Virus record (IMG/VR): IMGVR_UViG_3300035670_001332
Span: 1-22,348 of that record
Length of the DNA: 22,348 nucleotides
From: a virus
Strand: one strand, 5' to 3'
Of this stretch, positions 1-5,380 are shown in pieces; the stretch's first letter is position 1; each line of letters opens with the position of its first letter. The position numbers and the translations under genes are program-made. Below the pieces are notes generated by a model, which saw only the letters and a list, made by a program, of their open reading frames with translations, was not told where the DNA came from and did not search any database.

Positions 1-44
1 GCTCGAAAGTACCTACGTTGCAGGGTGCAGGAAGGACCCGCAAT

Positions 45-88
45 TGAGAATCATTCTCATTTCTGTCTCATGGTGAGAACGGTTCTCA
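45..88. promoter_or_regulatory. Two Fur-box-like palindromes, left set
   Basis: Two 15-bp palindromes with 7-1-7 geometry are visible: TGAGAATCATTCTCA at 45-59 and TGAGAACGGTTCTCA at 74-88. Isolated ATTCTCA half-sites follow at 111-117, 117-123 and 164-170. The form resembles Fur boxes (TGATAAT-n-ATTATCA type). Binding by host Fur, or by a phage regulator using the same site, is inference. No gene is seen in 1-182. Confidence 0.6.
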
Positions 89-182
89 TTCCCGCCAATT
101 CCTGCGATTGATTCTCATTCTCACCAGCCACGGCCGCCCCTAGGGTCGTTGCAATTGCGACGCATTCTCAGCAAGGGCAGAC

Positions 183-210
183 AAAAAAAAGACCCGACCG
201 AATGGCCGGG
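183..210 (-). terminator. Intrinsic terminator of the left leftward cluster
   Basis: Read on the minus strand, a 7-bp stem (193-199 pairing with 204-210, one G-U pair) closes a 4-base loop. It is followed after two bases by eight Ts (183-190). It lies 22 bases beyond the stop of the Cys-rich gene, so it ends the leftward cluster that starts near 1850. Confidence 0.8.
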
Positions 211-231
211 CGATTGTGGTTTGTCGTTGGG

Positions 232-936
232 TTAGGCGAGCGGTTCTCGCTTGCGGATGGCTTCACTTGCACGACGCTTGCCGGTGCCATGCGCGATAAA
301 TGCGATTATGAGATTGCGTGGCCGGTGGTGGCAGAGTTTGCAATCGGCGCAAGTTGTAGTGTCGCTCCGCTGCGCAGGGCAGACAACAACGCGATTGCCG
401 GCCGGCGTTTGCCAAGCGGTTCCCTTCTCATCGGATGGCACAGCCAGCACGGCGGGCAAACCGGCGGCGATGGCTGAATCAGCAGCGGCCATGGATTCGG
501 TCGACACGTTAACGGTGAAGCCGTTTCGATTGGCCGAACGGATCAGCGACGCATTCTCGCCAATGGCCAAGCTGTGATGCGTGTACGTGTAACCGTTGCG
601 GCCACGGTTTGCGGCGATGATCGCCCGCATGAATCGGCGGCTGATTCGGCCGGCAGTGTGGGGCAGATCGCCCGCCTGATTGTGTCGCCAGATCTGGCCA
701 ACGGGCAGGGCGGCGATTGCGGCAAGGAAGCGGGGCAACGATTCGCCGCGTTCTGCTGCTGTAACTTTTTGCCAATGCAGGGCAAGCGGTCCTGATTCGG
801 CATAGCATCCGTTGCCAGCAAACGGGCAAGACGCGGGGCAGGTAACGCGGGATGAAGTGCTAACCGGTATGGGTCCCGTTTTTACGTTTGAACTGACGCG
901 GGTTAGGTGGAATCTAAGATCCGAGAGTTTTGCCAT
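232..936 (-). CDS. Cys-rich conserved phage protein, DUF7227-like
   Basis: A 234-residue protein starting at ATG 936. Near the N-terminus it has the motif KTGPIPVSTSSR followed by Cys33-x3-Cys37-x6-Cys44. Near the C-terminus lie Cys186, Cys196, Cys199 and Cys202 (CADCKLC). Between them hydrophobic strands alternate with helices (NGYTYTHHS, FTVNVSTES, PAVLAVPSDE, LIIAFIAHG), which suggests an alpha/beta barrel-like fold. I recall this N-terminal signature as DUF7227; the number should be verified. The seven cysteines suggest metal or Fe-S binding, which is inference. It is the last gene of the leftward GC-rich cluster, 22 bases before the terminator, with no clear Shine-Dalgarno sequence. Confidence 0.8.
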   Translation of the reverse strand: MAKLSDLRFHLTRVSSNVKTGPIPVSTSSRVTCPASCPFAGNGCYAESGPLALHWQKVTAAERGESLPRFLAAIAALPVGQIWRHNQAGDLPHTAGRISRRFMRAIIAANRGRNGYTYTHHSLAIGENASLIRSANRNGFTVNVSTESMAAADSAIAAGLPAVLAVPSDEKGTAWQTPAGNRVVVCPAQRSDTTTCADCKLCHHRPRNLIIAFIAHGTGKRRASEAIRKREPLA

Positions 937-960
937 TGTGTGGGTTGCGATTGGAGATGA

Positions 961-1206
961 TCAAACGGGCGAAAATCGCAGTGCTTGCTGCCCTTGCCGC
1001 AACAGTGAGCGGTAGGTTGCTTGGCTGACGGCGATTGCGTCACAGCCGGCGGCGATGGTGCGCAGTTCAGGCGGCACGGCATGATGCCCCGAATAGCCTT
1101 CATCCCACGCGCCGGTGATCCGGCCGAATTCATCGAATGCGGCAAACACGCGGCAAGGGTTGCCGTTGCGGTCGTTTGTGGCTTTGAACAGTAGAACGGT
1201 TTGCAT
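961..1206 (-). CDS. Hypothetical protein, 81 aa
   Basis: An 81-residue protein starting at ATG 1206, just after the stop of the 51-residue gene upstream (stop at 1209). The N-terminal half (LLFKATNDRNGNPCRVFAAF, then ITGAWDEGYSGH) reads like a compact domain of beta hairpins. The C-terminus (LRTIAAGCDAIAVSQATYRS) looks helical. I do not recognise a named family, though similar small proteins occur in phages. It sits directly upstream of the Cys-rich protein in the same leftward cluster. No membrane segment or catalytic motif is visible. Confidence 0.65.
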   Translation of the reverse strand: MQTVLLFKATNDRNGNPCRVFAAFDEFGRITGAWDEGYSGHHAVPPELRTIAAGCDAIAVSQATYRSLLRQGQQALRFSPV

Positions 1207-1208
1207 TG

Positions 1209-1364
1209 TCAGAATTCGTAAGGTTCAGTGTCGCGGTGCCACCATGGCGCCACATCTTCCGGATCGGGCAACCAGCCATCCGGCAACTCAGGGTGAGCGG
1301 CCATGAAGTCGCCGTCCTGTTGCTGGAATTCATCGGCAGCACTTGGCCAGAGTCTGGGATTCAA
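1209..1364 (-). CDS. Small hypothetical protein, TTG start, 51 aa
   Basis: This reading frame ends in PELPDGWLPDPEDVAPWW and HRDTEPYEF. It is acidic and Trp/Pro-rich and looks coding rather than antisense. The best start is TTG at 1364, which overlaps the TGA stop of the upstream gene (1361-1363). The alternative ATG at 1304 would give 31 residues. Function unknown. It is part of the tightly packed leftward cluster and is followed after two bases by the 81-residue gene. Confidence 0.55.
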   Translation of the reverse strand: MNPRLWPSAADEFQQQDGDFMAAHPELPDGWLPDPEDVAPWWHRDTEPYEF

Positions 1365-1585
1365 TGGAACTCTCGCGGCAGGTTGGCAACTTGCGGATGC
1401 GCTGGCGGCTCCCAGTTAATGGGCAACTGCACAGCCAGTGGGACACTGTGAAGCAATCGCAGCAGCGAGCGGCGACGGATCAGCACGGTGTGGCGGGCGT
1501 CATCGCTCCAGAGTTTGGCCAATAGGCGGTTACACTTTGCGACCTCAGCAGCAATGGCGGCCGCTTGCGATTCGGTGAGAGGCAT
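1361..1585 (-). CDS. Small hypothetical protein, 74 aa
   Basis: Starting at ATG 1585 (MPLTESQAAAIAAEVAK) it gives 74 residues. A helical N-terminal part (AAEVAKCNRLLAKLW) precedes a basic stretch (IRRRSLLRLL) and a Pro-rich tail (INWEPPAHPQVANLP). No family is recognised. The frame stays open upstream of 1585, and a neighbouring frame starting at ATG 1668 joins it if one copy of a 5-bp repeat is removed. The original protein may therefore have been longer at its N-terminus. The downstream gene starts within its stop codon. Confidence 0.6.
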   Translation of the reverse strand: MPLTESQAAAIAAEVAKCNRLLAKLWSDDARHTVLIRRRSLLRLLHSVPLAVQLPINWEPPAHPQVANLPREFH

Positions 1586-1668
1586 GGCAGGGCGGTTGTA
1601 GTGGTAACGGGTGACGGAACGGAACGGATCAGGGCGACGGATTCGCCGGGCAGGATGGGTCCGATCAT
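1586..1668 (-). other. Out-of-frame N-terminal piece, possible frameshift
   Basis: ATG 1668 overlaps the stop of the HTH gene by 4 bases (ATGA) and encodes MIGPILPGESVALIRS, which looks coding. At 1615-1628 the sequence CGGAA is repeated in tandem, almost three copies. Removing one copy would continue the frame as RSVTRYHYNRPAMPLTESQ into the 74-residue gene. As it stands, this frame runs to 1480 through unlikely sequence. It may be a recent slippage mutation, an assembly error or a real short overlapping gene. Confidence 0.35.
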
Positions 1669-1847
1669 GCGAGCGCCTGCCGGACGCGGTAACGGCTACA
1701 ACCGAGGCGGGCAGCAATGGCCGATTGCGACATACCGGCGCTGCGCAGCAAACGGACGCGGCGGGTCTGGCTCATTGTGGCCAGATCAATCAGGGCAACC
1801 ACAGCCAGCAAGGGCAGCAGCAGCCACAGCAAAGCGGTCAGGGTCAT
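1665..1847 (-). CDS. Membrane-anchored helix-turn-helix protein, 60 aa
   Basis: Residues 3-24 form a strong hydrophobic helix (LTALLWLLLPLLAVVALIDL). From residue 28 a compact homeodomain-like helix-turn-helix follows: RRVRLLRSAGMSQSAIAARL then GCSRYRVRQALA, ending the protein. The pattern (AGMSQ, IAARLGCS) is typical of DNA-binding HTHs. An internal ATG at 1775 (MSQTRRVRLL) would give a soluble HTH of 36 residues without the membrane helix. It is the first gene of the leftward cluster, with the Fur-like palindromes and dyads upstream, so it may regulate the cluster. That role is inference. Confidence 0.65.
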   Translation of the reverse strand: MTLTALLWLLLPLLAVVALIDLATMSQTRRVRLLRSAGMSQSAIAARLGCSRYRVRQALA

Positions 1848-1944
1848 TTTTCTGGGGTCGCCCGGTGAGCGATTGGATCCGGGCGATGCATGAATGATAC
1901 CGCCTACCCATAGGTGGCAACCGTGCCGTGCTGAAAGTTAGGAC

Positions 1945-2057
1945 GGTTTGCCAATTGGCACAGCATGCCGCACGGTGATCCGGTTTGGCGGTTTGGCGCA
2001 TTGTCTGGCACAGCAGCGCCGGGCGACCGTGTGGTTTGCACCTAGGCAAACGGTCGC
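1945..2057. repeat. GGTTTGC-type dyads and tandem repeats
   Basis: This non-coding stretch holds GGTTTGCC at 1945-1952 overlapping the perfect palindrome TGCCAATTGGCA (1949-1960), and a tandem CGGTTTGG repeat at 1981-1996. A hairpin at 2023-2057 pairs GCGACC with GGTCGC and GTTTGC with GCAAAC around a 5-base bulge. The shared GGTTTGC core suggests protein-binding sites or an origin-like region upstream of the leftward HTH gene. No convincing open reading frame covers it. Confidence 0.5.
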
Positions 2058-2137
2058 GCCTTTGCGACCCATATATAAGGTCAACCGCTCGCAGTCTCGC
2101 AGCGATTCTCACCCAGGACGCGTGCGCCTACCGCTGT

Positions 2138-2286
2138 TGCGAATGATTCGCAATTGCAATGATTCCGGGTGATCGTGTGGCGGCGTGAGAATGATTCTCA
2201 TTCTCGGGATTTCATGCGCCTTCCAGCATATTGAGAATGATTCTCATTATCAGTAGTACAAACGTACCCTTTGAGAACGATTCTCA
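2138..2286. promoter_or_regulatory. Four Fur-box-like palindromes, right set
   Basis: Four 15-bp 7-1-7 palindromes occur: TGCGAATGATTCGCA (2138-2152), TGAGAATGATTCTCA (2186-2200 and again 2232-2246) and TGAGAACGATTCTCA (2272-2286). Centre spacings are 48, 46 and 40 bp. A half-site ATTCTCA lies at 2105-2111. They form a multi-site operator-like array upstream of the leftward GC-rich cluster and match the two sites at 45-88 beyond its other end. Confidence 0.65.
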
Positions 2287-2295
2287 TTTTCACCC

Positions 2296-2416
2296 TAAAC
2301 CGACCTCGATCCGGTACATAGCCCTTTAAACCGACCCCTTGCAAGAACTTCGAGGTTTTTAAACCGACCCCTTGCAGGAACTTCGCCCTTTAAACCGACA
2401 CCCCGCAAGAACTTCA
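2296..2416. repeat. Iteron-like direct repeat array
   Basis: Three near-identical 28-bp direct repeats (TTTAAACCGACCCCTTGCAA, then GAACTTC) lie at 2325-2352, 2358-2385 and 2389-2416. A degenerate fourth copy (TAAACCGACC) starts at 2296. TAAACC recurs every 31, 33 and 31 bp, about three helical turns. The stop codon of the leftward tail-Z-like gene lies in the last repeat. Only 3-5 bp separate the units, so this is not a CRISPR array. An origin iteron or regulator-binding role is inference. Confidence 0.75.
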
Positions 2417-3250
2417 ACGCAAAATGATCGACGAGAAAACTTCATTGAATCGTTGTCTTGCAGCGTTTTCCGCGATTTCTGCAAATGGAAACTTACCCGC
2501 GTAAGTCGGAATCCTGCTTTCGGTCATAACCCTGTAATAGCGATTCTCCGAACGTTTTCTTTCTGGCACATAAACACGATCGACAAAGTAGATGCCGGGT
2601 TTGGGTGAATGCGTGAAGCGACGGCGGAAGTACGGCTCGTAAATGCTTTCTTCGTCAAGGTAGATGTACTTGCTGAGAGATTGATCGTTGACAGGTGCTT
2701 CACCTTGCCTGCGGACACCGTAAATGTCGGCGGAACTTATGTTTCCTTTTAATGCGGAGAGAATTTGACTGTATTGACCAGGGCGCATATTTCCGTATTT
2801 ATTTGTGCGCGTCATTGGACTTTGCAGGTTGGGAATCATGATTCTGCCCCGCTGACCAACTTGCACATTTCTGCCCGTTGCGTTTTGAACAACAGTGTTT
2901 AGCAGAGCGCCTTGAAATCGGGTTGGATAATGCGGTCCACCGGACATGCGCGGACCAATCAATTGAGGCGCAAGATATTTGGAAGGTGGATTACCTTTTG
3001 GCGCCTGATCGCGGATAAAAATCTTGGCTTCAACTGCTTCGCCTTTTTGTTCGGCCTTCTTGTACAAAAACGAATTGACAGTGAAGGGAACTGGATTGTT
3101 GAAGATGTTATCTGCTTGTGACTTCAATTCACGTGATGCTGTATAGACAGCTTGATTCAGAGCGATTGCACTGGCGCGTGGGATTTGCACCTTCTGCAGC
3201 TCGGTGATCTTCCCGATGATCTCTTCAGGTTTGAATACGATCTCGATCAT
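2414..3250 (-). CDS. Minor tail protein Z-like
   Basis: A 278-residue protein. The N-terminus (IPRASAIALNQAVYTASREL) has the helical pattern of phage minor tail protein Z (tail completion), in which this region carries a run of Ala/Asn-rich helix. The middle and C-terminal parts are soluble and rich in Arg/Tyr (RYYRVMTESRIPTYAGKFPF). The strong Shine-Dalgarno AGGAGG sits 5 bases before ATG 3250, unusual for this window. An intrinsic terminator lies 26 bases upstream, so the gene either has its own promoter or depends on readthrough. It stands apart from the other tail genes at 16.5-22.3 kb. The family call is by pattern recognition. Confidence 0.6.
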   Translation of the reverse strand: MIEIVFKPEEIIGKITELQKVQIPRASAIALNQAVYTASRELKSQADNIFNNPVPFTVNSFLYKKAEQKGEAVEAKIFIRDQAPKGNPPSKYLAPQLIGPRMSGGPHYPTRFQGALLNTVVQNATGRNVQVGQRGRIMIPNLQSPMTRTNKYGNMRPGQYSQILSALKGNISSADIYGVRRQGEAPVNDQSLSKYIYLDEESIYEPYFRRRFTHSPKPGIYFVDRVYVPERKRSENRYYRVMTESRIPTYAGKFPFAEIAENAARQRFNEVFSSIILR

Positions 3251-3275
3251 GCTGCCTCCTGCGTGATCACAGCAT

Positions 3276-3319
3276 AAAAAAATCGCCCCGGTGAGACCAC
3301 TGCCTCAGCTCAGGGCGAT
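3276..3319 (-). terminator. Intrinsic terminator after the RusA operon
   Basis: Read leftward, ATCGCCC (3319-3313) pairs with GGGCGAT (3288-3282). Inner TGAG/CTCA pairing extends the stem, and seven Ts follow (3282-3276). It closes the long leftward operon that ends with the RusA gene. Confidence 0.85.
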
Positions 3320-3344
3320 CCAATCGCAGGCAAATCATAGCACG

Positions 3345-3791
3345 TCAGGGGCGGAAGGGGAGATCGCTGCTGTCCATGACCGTGATGCTGACGCCTGGCT
3401 CCTCCTTCCCAACGCAATACCGTTTGTGCGCTGAGATGTTGTAGACCATGCTGTCGTCCTTGATCACACCGCCGTAGACAAGGGCATCAAGAACGGCTCT
3501 GGTGAGTTTGTCGATGTCAGGGCGTGTGGTTTTGTGTTTTGGTGCTTTGCCAAGCAGTTCACCCTTCCTGTTGAAGTGATTCTTGGGTCTTGGGAAGCAG
3601 AAGATCAATGAAATGCCAACTGGCGTATTGAGTGCTTCTGGCAGGTTCAGCTTCTTGCAGTCAGCAATGATCAGCTCACGCCAAGGCTTCAGGGCTTTGG
3701 ATGATTCGATCATGCGACCCAAGCCGACATGCCGTTTGCTGCCCTGTGGTGCTGGGATGCCAACGGTTTTCCACGAGTAGCACTGGTTCAT
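3345..3791 (-). CDS. rusA: RusA-like Holliday junction resolvase
   Basis: RusA-type endonucleases cut Holliday junctions as dimers during phage recombination and replication. From ATG 3791 the product is 148 residues, close to the family length (about 120-140). Visible hallmarks are the N-terminal GIPAPQGSKR, the acidic motif RPDIDKLTRAVLDAL (Asp92, Asp94) and the downstream IKDDSMV (Asp112, Asp113), which match the catalytic Asp/Lys set of RusA. ATG 3791 overlaps the stop of the zinc-ribbon gene (ATGA). The open frame continues upstream, but that extension looks unnatural. It is the last gene of the leftward replication operon, ahead of a terminator. Confidence 0.92.
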   Translation of the reverse strand: MNQCYSWKTVGIPAPQGSKRHVGLGRMIESSKALKPWRELIIADCKKLNLPEALNTPVGISLIFCFPRPKNHFNRKGELLGKAPKHKTTRPDIDKLTRAVLDALVYGGVIKDDSMVYNISAHKRYCVGKEEPGVSITVMDSSDLPFRP

Positions 3792-3985
3792 ATCTTGAGC
3801 CGAAGCTTGTAGGTGTTGTTGACGCGCTGCCAACTGTATTCCTCCTGTTTCATGATGTACTCATGCGTGAACAGATTCGTGCCGCATGAACGGCATTTAA
3901 GGTGCCGCAGGGTGTGATGCTCGCAAGGGTAGGTCTTGATAACTTTGAAGTTATCGCCGGAGCATTCAGGGCATTTGGTGTTCAT
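3788..3985 (-). CDS. Small zinc-ribbon protein, NrdR N-terminus-like
   Basis: A 65-residue protein. CPEC (Cys5, Cys8) and CRSC (Cys31, Cys34) form a four-cysteine zinc ribbon. The spacing and the flanking pattern VIKTYP then LFTHEY resemble the DNA-binding N-terminus of NrdR and similar phage zinc-ribbon regulators. The ATP-cone of NrdR is absent. A role as DNA-binding regulator or recombination accessory protein is inferred. It is coupled to both neighbours by 4-base ATGA overlaps: its start overlaps the stop of the NUMOD1 protein, and its stop overlaps the start of RusA. Confidence 0.7.
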   Translation of the reverse strand: MNTKCPECSGDNFKVIKTYPCEHHTLRHLKCRSCGTNLFTHEYIMKQEEYSWQRVNNTYKLRLKI

Positions 3986-4728
3986 AAGTTGATTTTTTCA
4001 AAGTGGTAGCCATTAGCTGAATGGCCACGGCGTACGGAGCGGGAGATGATGCTGCGATTGACGAACATTGCTTTTGCAGCGGCTGATTGTGACTCGTAGA
4101 TCTTCCCAGTTTCAATGCAACGCACCTTCATCGGCTTTCTGATGCAGGTGTTGCGTTTGGGGAAATTTCTGACGATGTAGTCGGTGAGGTCAGCGTCTTC
4201 AATGGCAAGGAACAATTGAGTACGCGGGATGCCACCAAAGAAGCGTGGATTGGCGCGTGCGAACTCACAGAGGTCTTCAGTTTTGATGTAGACAGGTGAA
4301 CGCGGCACATCACGGTTTTTGGTGCCTTTTAAACCGATCTGGAGCCAGTAACGAACCGCATCATTGGAGATACCAAGCACACGAGAGAAGCCACTGGCGG
4401 TCAGGTAACGGTATTTCGGTTCAAGGGAGATGTTTAGGTCATTGAGTTTGAGGCGAATTGAAACTGCTGAACGTTTGGGTCTGCCATTGCTGGTGTTTTG
4501 TGCGTTGAAGACCCGAATGAACTGATCAGATGGCATTGATTCTGCAAATTCATGCAGCAGTGCAATCTCATCGTCTGTCCAGGGTTTGCGGACACGTCCG
4601 TAGTAGACACCACGGCATTGCATCGAACAGGTACGACGGTTGGAGAGTCGATCTTTACTGATGATTTGTGGCGTGAAGGAGGTGCCGCAGATGATGCAGG
4701 AGCGAGTGTTTTTCTTACCTTGAGCCAA
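3982..4728 (-). CDS. NUMOD1/zinc-finger/HTH protein, homing-endonuclease-like
   Basis: A 248-residue protein with several DNA-binding parts. Residues 11-38 carry Cys11/Cys14 (CIICG) and Cys34/Cys38 (CSMQC), a zinc finger. Residues 47-100 start PWTDDEIALLHEFAE, Myb/SANT-like. Then comes an HTH (LTASGFSRVLGISNDAVRYW). The C-terminus (RCIETGKIYESQSAAAKAMF) matches NUMOD1, a DNA-binding module of homing endonucleases. I see no GIY-YIG, HNH or LAGLIDADG catalytic core, so it may be a regulator built from homing-endonuclease modules or a degenerate nuclease. The start is TTG 4728; no nearby ATG gives a full zinc finger. Its stop overlaps the zinc-ribbon gene start. Confidence 0.7.
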   Translation of the reverse strand: MAQGKKNTRSCIICGTSFTPQIISKDRLSNRRTCSMQCRGVYYGRVRKPWTDDEIALLHEFAESMPSDQFIRVFNAQNTSNGRPKRSAVSIRLKLNDLNISLEPKYRYLTASGFSRVLGISNDAVRYWLQIGLKGTKNRDVPRSPVYIKTEDLCEFARANPRFFGGIPRTQLFLAIEDADLTDYIVRNFPKRNTCIRKPMKVRCIETGKIYESQSAAAKAMFVNRSIISRSVRRGHSANGYHFEKINL

Positions 4729-4731
4729 TGG

Positions 4732-4959
4732 TCAAAAGAGGTATTCAGACGGTGTACGAGCGATCAGGCGAATGGCATTGACGACGGTGGCGCCATCAGG
4801 AACGAAGGGATCGTCAGGGTCGTTCATTGCCGCTTCAAGGATGTCTGCAAGTTTGTCCATTGCTGCTCTGGCTTGAAGGCGAAAGCGTTCTTTGGGATCC
4901 CAAGTGTGCTGACCTTGAATAGCAGCAGCGAGTTGATCAACAACATCAAGTTCAGTCAT
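4732..4959 (-). CDS. Hypothetical protein, 75 aa
   Basis: A 75-residue acidic, mostly helical protein starting at ATG 4959 (MTELDVVDQLAAAIQ). It contains ARAAMDKLADILEAAM and ends TPSEYLF. No family recognised. The start overlaps the stop of the upstream gene by 4 bases (ATGA). Three bases separate its stop from the next gene, so it is translationally linked to the NUMOD1 protein. Confidence 0.7.
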   Translation of the reverse strand: MTELDVVDQLAAAIQGQHTWDPKERFRLQARAAMDKLADILEAAMNDPDDPFVPDGATVVNAIRLIARTPSEYLF

Positions 4960-5306
4960 TCATTTAACTCCTTTTCCAAGACATCAGCGACGGTGGATTG
5001 ATTCCATCCGCCACGCTCCCGCATCCAAGTCGCTACCTCACGGATTGCGGCGCAGGCTTCGTTTTCCCAGCCGCCTTCGGCAACAGCTATTTCATCAGCC
5101 ACTCGCTGCACTAACGATCTGTTTAGTTTTTCTGGATAACTTTGCCGCACCTCTTTAGCCACAACATCACGGATGCCAGCACCCAACTCAAGCCTTTCAA
5201 TTCTTGAGCGAAGTTCAAGGAGGCAACAATCAGTTGACGACAAACCTTTATCGCAACACATTTGAACGACTTTCCACTCTTCAGGTTCCGCTTTGTAATC
5301 AGTCAT
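4956..5306 (-). CDS. Hypothetical protein, 116 aa
   Basis: From ATG 5306 (MTDYKAEPEEWKVVQMCC) the product is 116 residues. The open frame extends further upstream, but that part overlaps the 25-residue membrane gene and looks unnatural. The central part is helical (LELRSRIERLELGAGIRDVV). The C-terminus (EACAAIREVATWMRERGGWN) shares an Ala-aromatic-W-x-R/K-x-x-G-x-W pattern with the small protein at 15813-16004, suggesting a common short domain. Function unknown. ATGA overlaps link it to both neighbours. Confidence 0.7.
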   Translation of the reverse strand: MTDYKAEPEEWKVVQMCCDKGLSSTDCCLLELRSRIERLELGAGIRDVVAKEVRQSYPEKLNRSLVQRVADEIAVAEGGWENEACAAIREVATWMRERGGWNQSTVADVLEKELNE

Positions 5307-5380
5307 GACGTTGAGATGTAAAGTGCGCCGATCAGTGCAGCGATCAGGATGCACAGGGCGAGTGTGATTGTTGTTGTCAT
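5303..5380 (-). CDS. Tiny membrane protein, 25 aa
   Basis: ATG 5380 to TGA 5303 encodes MTTTITLALCILIAALIGAL followed by YISTS, a single transmembrane helix and little else. Its start overlaps the stop of the HNH gene (ATGA), and its stop overlaps the start of the 116-residue gene (ATGA). This exact stop/start chaining supports real translation. Function unknown; such minimal membrane peptides are common in phage early operons. Confidence 0.55.
   Translation of the reverse strand: MTTTITLALCILIAALIGALYISTS

Noticed and set aside
1786-2112. Leftward 108-codon frame upstream of the HTH gene
   Set aside because: It crosses the dyad region and the membrane/HTH gene in a different frame, with no natural protein character.
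2296-2416. CRISPR array
   Set aside because: Units are separated by only 3-5 bp, there are three full copies, and no spacers or cas genes are seen.
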